Assembly (NCBI GenBank): GCA_935421135.1 | Contig: OW285197.1 | Coordinates: forward strand, 9,898,723-9,962,722 | Source: Bugulina stolonifera | Taxonomy: Eukaryota; Bryozoa; Gymnolaemata; Cheilostomatida; Bugulidae | Reading direction: 5' to 3' | DNA length: 64,000 nucleotides | In this document: positions 26,401 through 39,542 of the stretch, one piece after another | Layout: every line of letters begins with the position of its first letter | Numbering within the stretch: position 1 is the stretch's first letter | The notes under the pieces: generated by a model | What the model saw: only the letters and a program-made list of their open reading frames with translations | Database searches by the model: none | What the model was told of the DNA's origin: nothing | Made by a program: the position numbers and the translations under genes

Positions 26401-29400
26401 ATAAATATTATTGAATGTCTTTTGCAGAATAGCATTACTTTACACCGACGACATGTAAATTTGATCAGAATTTCATTGGTTGGAAGAGAATCAGTTTCTC
26501 TCTCCAATGTCACGGTAGAAATTTCAGCATAATCTTTCAATTTCCTTTAATGGCCTTGACGTTGATTTGTATGACCTGGACAAAATTTCTTTTATGTAGG
26601 TCTAATAGTAGCATCCTCCCTCTTTCTTGCCACCAAGACTTATGTAGGAGATCCTATTGATTGTTTTACTCCTAAAGAATTCCATGATAATTGGGTGAAA
26701 TACGCAGACAACTATTGCTGGGTAAGTGATGCTGTGATGTCATATCCTCTTCATAGATTTTAGGCATGTGGCTAGCTATAGCTATCACCTGTGTGGTAGT
26801 TTCCAAGAGGATGCGTAGCTGGATCTAGCTGTTCCATTTAGTTCTAACTCTTGACTATGTTTTTAGTCTACTACTTAGAGCAGATTTTTCAATTCCATAT
26901 AAATTAATAACACAGAGCAGATGGAAAACAAATAATTATTAGTATTTCAGGTCAAAGAGTCAAGCAATGATATTTCATTCAAATTTTTCTGATTTTCTGA
27001 TTAACTAACTACTCCCTAGACCAAGTAGTGTAATGTACATGTATATATATTATATGTGTAATACAGTAGCCTATGTGCTACTGCAGTGCATCAATTTAGT
27101 ATACAAAGTTTGTTATCTGTTTGGAAGATGTCTGCAGTATTGCCAAAATATTTGTTGTTTCACACATGACACATATACTGTACATGTATATGCTACACCA
27201 GGACATATTTTGTAATATTCTGGATTACAGTTTTGATATTAGTTTATGTACGCAATTCATCTAAATAGAGGCAGGCATCAATTCTATGGTATGTTCTACG
27301 TACCTCCTTTATTACATATTATATGAAAACTGGAGATTTGCCAAATAGAAGCCGTAGGCACTATTACTTACTTTACTTACTACTATTACAGTGTATATTC
27401 AACGATGTACATTGCAGTGCACGCAATACTCTAATTCAATTTAACTTTTATAATAGTCCAATCAATCAAACTTTGAAGGAAAAATTGGCTAGTAGACGTC
27501 TATGTTAATGCAAAACATTGTTAGCAAGTCTGTAACAACTGAAACCCTATTAGGTTAGGACTATCTACATCATTTATCATGTCACAGGAGACGTGCGTTG
27601 TGTAATACAGCTATAATACTAGTAGTTTATCACGCGATACATTCAACTGAAAGTACTTGAAAACTGACATATCATTAATAACTGTTTTTGGAATGAAACT
27701 AGAAACTGTAGCTTGGCCCACAATTGCCACAAAATAGTTCAGACACTTGTATACAGTGTTACTGGGATGGGGTTGACTAGGTTAAAGTCATGCAAACACA
27801 GCTAGCACCTTAGAGCACCTAGAGCACCTAGTCTAGTCAAGCGTACTTGCCTTGTTACTTGCACATAAGTGGGCTGTAAGTCTATGCAATGTTAGCTCTA
27901 GATAATAACACAGTTTTATCAGTATAACAGTTGACATCGCTGTTTACCTTTAGTTTATCTAACTAATAAACTAGACTAATGCACAAGTACCTGTAGAGAA
28001 ATGTCAGGCTCCTCAATTCACAAGCACCTGTATCAAGGGTCAATATATGTCATGATGATGGCCAGTAAGATAGCATAGCCCCCATGTAAATGACAAGATA
28101 CTAAACTGCTGTGTATGTAACAGTTTGTTTAATCCTTTCTTCTTCCAAGTATTTAGTGCTGCCTTACTTGTGGATTTCCATCTAGCCTGGATTGCCCGGT
28201 GTAGACAACTTCTGTGGACTGAACTGTCAGGAGTCAATTTGAAACATAACAGAAACATGTCAACCAAATTGTTATATTCCAATCCAAACAATTCATTAGA
28301 CTATGATGTAAATACAATGGTCGTTTTATTACCATTAGCTGGTTTGTTTATGTCATCAGGTCTATAGCAGTGCCAATGTATCTACCAGGGATGCATGAAT
28401 TTCTACTGAAATCAACTCAAAGCATGCCAGGATATTATTGTATTTCACTCAAGCTTTACCCTGCAGTTAGTAGAATTGCTACCAGCATTTTTCGATTGAT
28501 GAGATTTCGCAAAATGTTAAATTCTATTTTAAAGTTGAAATAAAATGCGTAGGCTATGCACACAGCCTATGCACGCTTCCTAATTCATGTGCCTATGACT
28601 AAGGCTTTTTGATCCAAGATGTAGAAATGCTGACTTCACTACATAGTCATTTTGTAGATTAAAAACACCTACTACGTGTCACACAAAGACAATCTACCTG
28701 GGCCTGTAGATTTACCTACCCTAGACCACAACTCTGTGAGAGACAAGGAGCTACCATACTACCAATGGGTGCCTATCATTCTTGGCTTCATGATCCTCAT
28801 ATTTGCTATCCCAGGTGAGTATTGGTTTAGCCTCAGGTCTTTGTTATGTGCTCTATACACAGCACTATATTGTAGAACCCAGTCTATAGCTAATACTAGC
28901 TAAATGTTGCCTGTGCTCCACAATCTCTTGTAGATTTGAAAATTAGTTTAGCCTTCCTATCATGTTGGGTCATTGCATACCGTGCACACGGTATCTAGAA
29001 TGCAAGGCTCACCTACAATATTATGACTGGGAAATTTTGTTTAGCCTTAGCTCTAAGATAGTCAAATTATGAAAGTTTGAAGTTGATTGAAGAACTTGTA
29101 AGTTCCTTCAATCGGCCATGAACACCTGATCAGTCTACTGCCTATAATGTGGAGTTGTTCTCTCTCAACGGGTGGACAACTTCTTATTATAATTACTTTG
29201 GCTTCTATAAGCACTCAAGACTTTGAACTTTGGACAGGCTCAAAATCAACATTGCATTTTTATATGTAAAGCCTGCAAGCTCGTTTAATGGACTGCTCTA
29301 CAGCCTGACCTGTTCCACTAGTAGATTAAATCATGTTTGGAACAAAAAATCACCTGTTTCCTGTTCTACCATGAATCAGCCTGATCGTCAATGATAATAT

Positions 29401-32400
29401 ACACCATGATATGACACTCAACGATAATTCTATGTCCTCAATTACCTTAGCGCCAATACAGTGCTGATAGACGGGTTTTGCAATGTGCCCGTTCCACTTC
29501 ATCGATCTCAACTATATCAAAGTCTCCGCCCACTTTCACAGTAAACTTTTGCAGTAAACCTTACTTGCATTACTGTACAACATGCTTGCAGGCAAAACCA
29601 ACTATGTTTACAGCTTTAGGGTAGCAAGAGAGCATCAACAAGTGCTTTTATTCCTTCAAAACATGACTGTCATTCTATTGATAAACGAAACCTGTCCAGT
29701 TGTATAGGGTGAATGCACTATATATCATCATAACACAAAATATGTGGGCTAAGGTTTTGACTACAGCTCACTTAGCTTATAGCTGCCATGCTGCCTAAAC
29801 AGCATAATTAACTTGAATGTTCAGTTGCAAGTTGTTATGTGTATATGTATGTATAGTGATTGAAAGCATGTGGCTAGTGTTTGTTTACATGTTGTATTTT
29901 ACCTGATTACACAATCAAAAACATATCTGTTAAAATTACAATATAGAAGCAAACCAAAAAAGCTTATACATGTATACATAAATACAAATACTGAAACAAC
30001 ATGCATAGCAATGAATTATATCATATACATTGTGCTTTTAAAGTATATGTACACAGTATAAGTCTAAAAATATTAATAGTACAAGCTACTAATGGTCATA
30101 AAAGTAAGTAGTAATTATGCCATGAAGCTGAACTGCTCAAGCAAAATCATATCAATGCCAGTCCGATGAACTAGCTACAAATAGTCAACTTGAAATAGCA
30201 ATGAATTATACGATATACTTTTGAAGTGTATGTACACAGTATAGGTCTAAAAATATTATTAGTAGGCTGCACACTAGTAAGGGTCATAGAAGTAAGCGAT
30301 TATAATAAGTAAGCAATTATAATAATAATAATAATAATAATGGCAGACTGTCGATCATCAACTTACATATGCGCAGTTTCTCTGATGGTGTGAGCAAATA
30401 CCCAATCGGCAAAGGAACATTTCGAAAAAGACAGTTTGAAACTGGACGTTTGGAGAACAACCATTTCGAAACCGTGTAGATTACATTTAGAAGAACACAA
30501 CTCACAGATAGTTAATTTTTTTAGTGTTCTACGGGTTAGTAATAGTAAAAACAAAAATATATTATTAGAATTAATTGAAATCTGGGGTTGGGGTTTGGAG
30601 TTTCGAAATGGCAGTTTTTCAAAGGTCCGGTTTCAAAACGTCCTGTTTCGAATGGTCTTTTTCATACAGTCGCAAAGTCGCCCCAATCAGCCATTGACTG
30701 CCCATTGTAGACATCTAAAACAAAAAGTAAATTTCTAATAGGCCCTAGATACATACAATCTACAAAAACAACGAAGTTAGGAGTTGGGTGTACTAAAGTA
30801 TCACATCATAACAAGTAGGGCCTATTATGGCATGCAATATAATGATTATTAATTATTTAAATTAAGAATTACAAAATAATTATCATTGAGTTTACTGATA
30901 TCTATCGTTCATTCTATTTCGCAGCCACCCGTCCAAAATTCATTCGGCTCCTGTGCTAGTAGCCCTGCTCTGCTGTCCTACATAACTATCTTCGAACGTA
31001 CTAAGTTAGTAGTCGGTAGTCTAGCACTAGCATCATAATATAAAATTTATCGATAATCAATTAATCGTTTATATATTTTACCATTTTATTTACTCATACA
31101 CGTCTGTTGTCGTCAACAATAGATAGATAGATTTAGATTACTAAACTGTTTTAATACCACTACCATTAATAAATTATTATATTTACATTTATATTTATTG
31201 GGGCTTTCTGAAAGTTTACAGATAACATTTGTTAAAAGTAACTTGTTGACCACACATATAAATACATGTATATATTATAATTATACAACTTATAGGAGAG
31301 AATAAATAAATAAAAAAAAGCTTAGTAACTGTTATTATTATTTATATTATTTTATAATTATTTTATATATAAATAAAACCAATTTAATATGTTCATGTCA
31401 TTTTCACTTTATACATGTAATACATGTATATTGAATACTATAACATTCGTTATAAAATCAAAATAATAATTATCATATTATAATAGCCTATTAATTATCA
31501 TGTTTAGTTAGAGTTATCAGTAGAGAAGAGTAATCAATCACTCTATCATCAATGATGATCAAAAGACCATTCTCACCTTTGTTCTTGGCTAGGAAAAGAA
31601 AAAGACAGATGAGATGAAATAGCTCGGTAATTTTCACAGTTATTAGCAGTGCAGTGTGCACCTTTCCCTTTGCTTCTTTGCTCTTTCTTCTCAGTCATGA
31701 CTAGTTCACTCAGTCATCAACCGTGTGGCAGTAAATTGTTTACTGCAGAATAGATTAATTGGAGTCGCTGACACTTCCGGTTTACGCGGAGTGTCATATC
31801 ATGGTGTATATTATCATTGTGATCGTTATTGTATGTGCAGTGTACTTCTGGAAGTTTGCCATGTCCTCCAGTGGATACGATGTGGAGGCAATTACCAAAG
31901 TGGCGTGTTCTGCTGACAACTTGAACCCTGTAAAGAGAGACGAGACCAACCAGTACCTGGTAGCACAGCTACACAGACACATTTCCTACCACAGACAGCT
32001 TGGAAACAGGGTTAGTATTTCACTCAATAGGCTGAAGTATACATTGTAGGTTGCTAGGTGGTTAGGTTGATGTTGGGAGTAGTTTACTCTGCTTTAATTT
32101 GTTTTGGAATTCTTTGCTTTCTCTCCTACCAGCTGCGTGTTAGCAGCTGGTAAGGAAAGATGACTCCAATTTGGCTCTCTTTTACTCTGCCTATTTTCAC
32201 CTGTACCTTCATACCACGAGACAGTAATGACACTCTTGATGGTTTCAGAATATCTGTTTCACATATACATGTGATGTTTGTACATAAGGCTGTATGTATT
32301 GCTTGTATTCTCTGTAGTCAGCTGCAAAGAGGGCGCTGCTCCTGCTCTTTTTTTATGTAATTTGAAACTCAAACTTTTTCCAGTTCACAAAGTAATTGAC

Positions 32401-35391
32401 TGAATATACCCAATTTTCTGGAAGGATTTAAACCCTTTCTATCATTACAAAATATATACATTTAGATATTGCTCAACTCTCCTTTGTATTGTAACTACCA
32501 TATTGTCCTGTATTTGTAGACAAAGATACCACTAGGTAATCGATATGGTAGATACCTTTACTTCATGTACATCATTACTAAGCTGTTGTACATAGCTGCT
32601 CCAGTAGCTCTGATCTTTATGCTGAGACTAATGATGGGTAAATATATTATCACCATGATGTCATATATGAATAGCTTGAAACAAATTGATCAGCTAAAAT
32701 AGCATTCGCTATGCCAATGCTTTTCTGTTTTATCAGTGGTTTAATCTGTCTGTTGCTCCTTGATTTAATTTTACAATGTACACTCACAAGCCATATTGCG
32801 AGTTGAATATTTTGTGAAGTCTTGGAATAAAATGAATTACACTGTGAAGTTGTGTTCTCTCTGACTCATTAATGTGCTAGGTAGACAACTCCAAAACTAT
32901 GCTGTTTGCACCATTCTAAATTACAGTATCTACATGACAAACATACATACTTGAATTCTGAAAGTAATATTCATTGTACATTATAAGTATAAATACATAT
33001 AAGCATAAGAGTTCTATTGCTTCTGTATTCCAGGAGAAGGATATCTGGACTATGGTATTAGAGCCATAAATGGACTACGTGAAGGAAAGTACCTGGAAAA
33101 CCCCATGTTCCCACGAGTCACATATTGTGACTTTGCTGTAAGTTGTAGTTAAGATTTGGGCTATTTATCAGTGTATGTAAAGCAGCTATAGTTTATTTGT
33201 ATTAACATTGACATGCAGTGTTATTAAATTATTTGAAGTTCCGCATGCAACTTTATTCAGTAATATCTGCTATTTCAGAGTTATCTGCCCCTGTGGTAAA
33301 TAATTGGAACAGAGAGGATAAATCCAAATTGTTATTATGTATAGACTTCACTAATGTGTGTAGGGCTGTAGGCATTGTCGTAAGTCTACTTTCAACTTAG
33401 AAATGGGACTTTTTTTAATAAAAGTTGCATTGGCTTTCGCTGGTTTTGTCTAAAATCTATGCAAAGTAGTAATTTTTGTCGTTGTTTGATTTGTATCGTC
33501 GCTTGATTTGTATCGTCACTACAACATCTATTATTCTTACACAGATAAGAAGAATGGGAAGCAACATACAGAGATACACCCTCCAGTGTGTTCTCACTGT
33601 GAATCTGTTCAACGAAAGGATCTTCCTTGTCATCTGGTGGTGGCTGGTTGTGGTGGCATGTCTCAGTGCACTTGGTAAGCCTGTATTCTCTGTAACCCAA
33701 TAACACACAGATATGATTTACATGTAAATGTCAACATCTGTATCTTTGTACCCATTGTACCACATTATCTAGACCTACTGGGCTCAGAAAAATAAACAGT
33801 TGTTCCGAATATGCGTATAACATAAATATACGTGTATTTTTTAAAACGTTCTGGACTTCAAATCCCTTGAGTACCTTGGAGACAGGAAGCAATAAGGAAA
33901 GGCAAAAATGCCTGTCATACACACATAATTATTTTGAATTCCAAAGTTGTTATTTCACTAAAACACCAAAACCACAGGATTTTTCAACTAAATCTCCACC
34001 CAGTTTCACTCAGCTGGATTACAGGAATAAAATATCACACAATAAATTGTTAGAGAATAATTTGCTATTAGCTTTGCCTTTACAAGTGACTATAATAATA
34101 TAGGCTCCAAAAGACTTTGTGTAGCATATTACAATGTATCTAGATTAGATGATATGTCACACAATGATGACACACTGCTCCTTAGGCTCCGCCTACCCTC
34201 TAGGTTGTAACTGGAGAGTTGTCCTCTCTGTTTTATATTTTCTGCTTCTCTACATGTGGTGGAAACAACTCCATACGAAGATACGGGTACTGTGATTGGC
34301 TAGTTATATGGAAAACTATAAAATGCAATGTGGGACAACTCCTTATTACTCAATTCGAAGGATGTAACTGCACAATAGCTGAGAGGACAACTCCATAGAG
34401 ACCTTTTAGGGTTGAAGTGACTAGCATATCATAGCGTTGCGTAACATAGCATAATGCAGCGTGATATGCAGTAGCTTAGCAGAATATGGTAGTGCGTAGC
34501 ATGGCGGAGCATATTTTATAATAGCAACAATTTAAAAAAATGCTTGTGATGTTTTGAGGGGTCACAATGTTCTATAGTATTAATCTCTTTTGAGGTGATT
34601 GTAAAGCCTGTTTATAACAGACTCGCTATGAAGTTTTAGCAACAATTGTTTATTTATCGTCTCAGGACTGCTCATCTGGCTGGTGAAGACACTGAGACCA
34701 AACAGTGGAAGAGATTTCATCTTAAAACATCTGAATCTACTCAAAGTTGTGGATACTCACAGCGATTCTGACATGCATGACGTCGATATCTTCACCGGTA
34801 AGTTGGGGAGGTAATGGAAAACTAGTTTGTGCATGCTCTCAAATTGAGAATCTATTGTCTCTATTTTTTACATTCTTCCTATTCAAACCTCGATTGCATT
34901 TTTAGTTACAAACATAGTTCCATCTTTTCACTTTACAGTGTATATCCTATTTTACACTGTTAAATGTAAAGCTTCTTCATTAGCATGTATAGTTGTGGTA
35001 TCATATGGAAAGTGCCAACCAAAGGAAATGTGTACCCTTGAGGTGGGGGGGGGGGTCAGTCTATGCTCAAATTTTCCCCAAAATATGACGTATACAATGT
35101 AGATGAAAGAACCAAGCTTATAATACGATGAAGACCTAAAGAGCAGGCAACCGTGTGTTTAAAGAGGTACGATAAATGGATTTGTGAATGCTTGTTTAAA
35201 GAAATACTTCATGCTTTCTTGTAGGAGAGTACCTCTGCCTAGATGGAATATTCTGTATGAGACTGGTGGCACAGAACACCACAGACGTTGTTGCTGGTGA
35301 AATAATTACTGAGCTGTACAAAAAGTGGAAGGAATCGAGAGACGGGAAAGGAGTAAACGAAGAGGCTAAGTCACTGAACTCTGATGCATGA
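23478..35391 (+). CDS. Innexin B (gap-junction/hemichannel subunit), complete, with duplicated exon 2
   Basis: Exons: 23478-23574; 24958-25079 (2a) or 26600-26721 (2b); 28658-28814; 31841-32010; 32520-32637; 33034-33137; 33545-33674; 34666-34797; 35225-35391 (TGA). With one exon 2 the total is 1,197 nt, giving 398 aa in a continuous frame. Start: MSSLVDALKTG then DDDMYDRLSNRYTI, the innexin N-terminal signature. First loop: YVGDPIDCF to DNYCW. TM2 begins YYQWVP. TM3 is in exon 32520-32637 and TM4 (IFLVIWWWLVVVACL) in 33545-33674. Second loop: FPRVTYCDF and IRRMGSNIQRYTLQCVL. Tail: SDSDMHDVDIF, EYLCLDGIFCMRLVAQNT, ending in a charged helix. Both loops have their two cysteines. Function: plasma-membrane channel subunit for cell-cell coupling. 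Exon lengths 97, 122 and 170 match innexin A exactly. A poly(A) signal candidate is at 36024. Confidence 0.95.
24958..25079 (+). CDS. Innexin B exon 2, copy a
   Basis: This 122-nt exon encodes the end of TM1 and the first extracellular loop, from GFLISCSLFLG through YVGDPIDCFAPLEF to YADNYCW. It starts after the acceptor GGTAG (the more upstream TTACAG would put a stop in frame) and ends at GTAAGG. It enters in phase 1 and leaves in phase 0, like copy b and like the equivalent exon of innexin A. Continuing past the donor gives a frame that later stops, with no alternative 3' end evident. Confidence 0.92.
26600..26721 (+). CDS. Innexin B exon 2, copy b
   Basis: Also 122 nt with the same phases, between the acceptor ATGTAG and donor GTAAGT. 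It encodes GLIVASSLFLA, YVGDPIDCFTPKEF and YADNYCW. By eye 29 of 41 residues match copy a. The core docking residues and both cysteines are kept; differences fall in the TM1 half, at APLE versus TPKE, and at NWIGY versus NWVKY. Including both copies would add 122 nt and break the frame, so a functional mRNA must choose one. Confidence 0.92.
30410..30663. repeat. Imperfect foldback element in an innexin B intron
   Basis: About 66 nt at 30410-30476 align along their whole length with the reverse complement of 30597-30663. Shared blocks include CATTTCGAAA, GTTTGAAAC-GGAC and AACxxCCATTTCGAAAC. The 120-nt centre is unrelated. Each arm itself repeats a TTTCGAAA/TTTGAAAC phrase, so older tandem units may underlie it. 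It lies between exons 28658-28814 and 31841-32010. Confidence 0.65.
34425..34525. repeat. Degenerate TAGCATAGC/GTAGC repeat in an innexin B intron
   Basis: A run of short related words (CATAGC, GTAGC, TAGCAT, GCGTAGCATGGCG) fills this 100-bp stretch between two exons, directly after two copies of the dispersed GGACAACTCC motif (34332 and 34381). It looks like a decayed minisatellite. Confidence 0.55.
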
Positions 35392-36023
35392 AAAGAGAAG
35401 AAATAGTTGAACTGTGTGTATGATAGAGTAATTGCCATTTTGTATGTTTATATCAGTTGGATTTGTGAATATTACTTTAAATATTTGCAACTAACTTTAC
35501 TTCCATTCTTATATAAATTAGCTTGAATGATTTTATATACCGCTAGTTTTGTTATATTGATAAATATGCATACCAAAAATTTATACTACCCCTTTGTCCT
35601 TGGGAAATGCGACCTTTTGGCGGATTTTAAGTTGGTTTTTATATCGGCTGATCTTTGAGAAAGAAAGAAGAATGTTTCCATGGATTTTTTTTAAGTTTTT
35701 TTATAACTTTTACTAACATTGGTGATGGTAGCTTCTTAAAGTCTGCATTCCTACAAGGTATCTTGTTGTGATACTCTCAGAGATGATATGTGGCGACGTC
35801 ATGCAATGATGTTATGCTGACATTAATTGATGGCTACGTTATGCGATGACTAATGTCGTTTCCTGATTGGTCTAAGATCAACTTCCTTTATCCAAATTGA
35901 TTCGCTTGGCTCACTGGAATAACTATGCATTTGTTATAATCAATAGACATTATAATGTATCGAATTTTACCAAATAATTAACATTGTTATTACATTGTAT
36001 ATCATACATAGTATTACTATAAA

Positions 36024-36029
36024 AATAAA
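36024..36029 (+). terminator. Candidate poly(A) signal for innexin B
   Basis: AATAAA lies about 630 bp after the innexin B stop codon. The interval is AT-rich and shows no competing exon. Confidence 0.4.
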
Positions 36030-39000
36030 ACAGTTATTATACGAAATCCTGTTTCATTAATACTGCTGTAAATAAAAAAAAGCTATTGGGTACACAAGAA
36101 TAATATAAAATTCTTTGAAAATAAATAAGTAGAAAAAATTATAGACATATATTAGTATATGTATGGTGTGTGTTTTAGCCACTATTGTTTGAAATCTAGC
36201 ATATTTCATTACATAGGCACTGGATGTTATGCTATACAGCATAATGTTGGTTTTATCAAATAGAGGATACGATATTATGGTTTAATAGCGGAATATAGTT
36301 ATTACGTACAAGTGTCCTCATTGGTATAATTGACAGATATTACTACAACAACAATAGCGGAGGAAATGGAGCTACCAGCGATGAAGTAGAGTGTAAACCA
36401 TATTCTATGCCTATGCTCTACACATACATGTATCTGATTTCTCCAATAAAATGAGTTAATGACTACCTGTGATCAATTTCTGAGAATAACTACTGTATAT
36501 AGTCATAGCGGACAATTGATGTAGTACAGCAAAGATCACAGGCTAGATGGATTGGTGACGTATATTGTGCATAAGTTGGAAAAGTGTTTTACTCGTATTG
36601 GGTGTTTAAAAATGTCAATACCTGCAAGTGCTTGTACATAGCAGTGGAGAATCATCATAACTCAGAGCTAAAGTACCTTAGCCTGGTTTTTTTAAATAAT
36701 CGAGTGAGATGTGCATGTAGTTCATATAATGGTGCTGTTTTCCCGTTCTGTAGGTCACAGTATTGTTGGAACAGAGACTATAGTAGGCTGATGAGGCTAA
36801 GTGTAAATTCATTCTGCAGAAGGGAGTATTCCCTGATCATAATCTCAGTATGGATAATTGATCTTACAGTTTTACTGCCACTAAAATCACATCTAATGAT
36901 CTGAGCAGTTGACAATACACATTCTAAGATGGTACCTTACTTCCTATTGTATATTAGTTTGATGGGTCATTACCCCCTCTCGAAGATCCTCTAATTACAT
37001 GTTTAGATCTTAGGCTATGTGGATTATCTAGGTGCACAGAGCACTGATCTTGGGGATTAAGGGGACATGCATAGTTAATTCCTGGGGATTAATTAATATT
37101 GAGTTCGAGATTGAATAGAATGAATATTGCTGCAGAACATCGCCGATTATAGATGTATTACATTGTAACCAGACGGTACCAACCGGTTGGATTCCTTCTT
37201 TCCCCCATTGTGATTAAGTTAATATCCTTCTAGAATTACTCCAATTAGTCAATACATTCCTATGGTTCCACACCTACAGCTCACACCTACATTGCATATT
37301 CTTTTAGCTATGGATGGAACCCATTTTCAAAGCCCAAAAGCCAAGAACAGATAATACTGTTATAGACCCTCAACCCTGGTTTATTAGGCACTTTTTGTAA
37401 ATATTGTGATGGATTCAATCACTGACACTTTCATTAAATCTGACCAATTTAGAGTAGATGGCAGTTTGTGATGAGGCAGTATTGGACAATAGCCGCAAAT
37501 GTCAAGGACTTGATACAGAGCCTCAGCGTGGTAGGCTAGAATGTTTACCATTTGTGTAATAAAAAGCTAGCATATAATAGTAGGTATATCTCTACACCTA
37601 CGAGTATTTATATGTACGATTTGTGATGCTATCCAACTCTTAGCATTTGTAAATAACTACAAATATAGTGTATATGCTTGATACTACATATAATACACAT
37701 ACATAAGCATAGAAACCTTCTTCATGTATCAGTAATAATAATTTATTCATGATGTAAATGTGTGCCAAAACAGCGTGTCTTTTTCTTTATTCTTATATGT
37801 ATAATATTCATGCATGTTGAGTTTGATTTTCATAAGTTGTGAGCAGATCTACATTATTTGATCAGAAGTTCATGAAGATAGAACCAAACCCATTACAACA
37901 TATGGGCAAGATGACCATAGAGAAGTGCCCTGTGTTCAGTTAAGTCGGTATCCATGTACCGCTCACCTATATAGATATGTTTCTTAAGGAACTGAGTTGG
38001 TGTGGTGACAGTGTACAGCCTCGATTTAAACTCCACTCAAGTATGAACATTTCTGTAGATCTTCTAACGAGTCAGCAACAACGCAAACTCCAGCAGCCAG
38101 CTGGAATATTTATACGAATGCCATTGTGTCATACTCGAGTCAGAAGAACAAAATGCTATGAATTATATTGTATGTAGTAGATATGCATTTACTCATCAAA
38201 TGAGTTCATATATTTATAATGTACATGATATAAAATTATATAAATTATTCCTTATACTAATTATTAGATAGGGAGGATAAATCCCAACAGAGTGTTATTT
38301 CAAATTATATGAACCAAATTGTTCTTCTAAACATTGTTTCCAACATGAAGCCATAATATCTCAAAAATTCAGTGTCACATGGCGAGTTTGCATGTGCGTA
38401 TAGAAAAGACGATTCTGGCACTAACTATAATTTTTAAAACTGTGACATTTTACATAATATTATATTTCACATTGCGTTGGGTGCATTTGTATCTGGACTA
38501 TGTATAATATTGAAAACTTGCACACTGAGCACACTATTATTGTAATACTATTCATATAGTAATGTTATTATACATTTACAATGTAATGTAAATTGTATAT
38601 AACCAAAAATATTATAATGTTACTTTTTGGATTAGAGGTTGTCAGACTGTATAGTAATTAGCTACATGTATATTACACAGTGTGTACATTGCAGCCTACA
38701 TGTACATGTAGAATTGCATTATGGAGTGGGACATACACTATCTTGGTGTATTTCTACACATATTTCAATGCATGGTAATAGATTATGGAATTCCAAATAT
38801 TGTTATCAACATTTAATCCTTGTGATCGTTGAACATATCCACACCATCATCAAGAACTGCACAAGGTGGATTAATCATTGAAGCAGAGAGTATAATACAA
38901 TTACATAAACACTATTTGCACTAGCTAAGTGTTGCTTCATTAACCTCTCTAGAGTATGATGGTTTGTAGATAAGCGCAGCAGCAAATGGTAGTGTTGGTG

Positions 39001-39049
39001 CGTGCGAGTTCGTGGTTGTACGCTGTCACCGACTCATTAGCTCGGAGAG
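36030..39049. other. Intergenic DNA, nothing recognised
   Basis: No exon, RNA gene or clear repeat family was recognised here. Several frames of 60-106 codons have no family motif. Short TACATGTA-type palindromes recur (for example near 38700). Confidence 0.5.
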
Positions 39050-39056
39050 TATAAAA
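39050..39056 (+). promoter_or_regulatory. TATA box of the sushi-domain gene
   Basis: TATAAAA follows a locally GC-richer stretch and precedes a plausible non-coding first exon that ends with the donor ACG|GTAGGT at 39186/39187. The acceptor CACAG at 39538-39542 then opens directly on the ATG. Transcription would start near 39080. Confidence 0.55.
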
Positions 39057-39542
39057 TGGCAGCACCAACAGCAAAAGAAGCAGATCCAGCTTGGGTTTCA
39101 TACAGTGAACACTTCAAGAGTCTTTAGCAAGTCTTTTCTTTCATACAGGCATATCTTGAATAGCTGCTGGCAAGTTATTATCAACGGTAGGTCTTTAGTA
39201 CTATCCATGTCTTAGCCTAGGTTCACAGTCTCTCTAAATAATGAGTGGGCGTGTTAGCGCATCACTAAAGATTAGAGTTCACAATTTGCAGGCTCAAAGC
39301 TATTCAGTAGTTTTATTCAACAGTTATTCAACAGTTTTAAAACATATATTGGGCAAACAACATGGCTGAGGCATCTCTCTACGTTGTTCCTTCTTCTAGT
39401 TGGTGGACTATCAGTACAGATATCTATGTACATGCTAGTGTATAAGGTATTGTGTTTGGGACGTTGTCTCCGGTCCCACATTCTTTCATATCAATTTGAA
39501 TTACACTCAGTCTAAGCTTACAATTCTCTATTTCTTACACAG

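Noticed and set aside
24951..26721. Two separate innexin genes instead of one gene with two exon 2 copies
   Set aside because: Only one first exon (DDDMYDRLSNRYTI type) and one set of downstream exons are present on the plus strand, so the copies must share them.
39056..39127. Short upstream frame of 23 codons starting MAAPTAKEAD
   Set aside because: Its ATG overlaps the end of the TATA box, so it would lie upstream of the transcription start set by that box.
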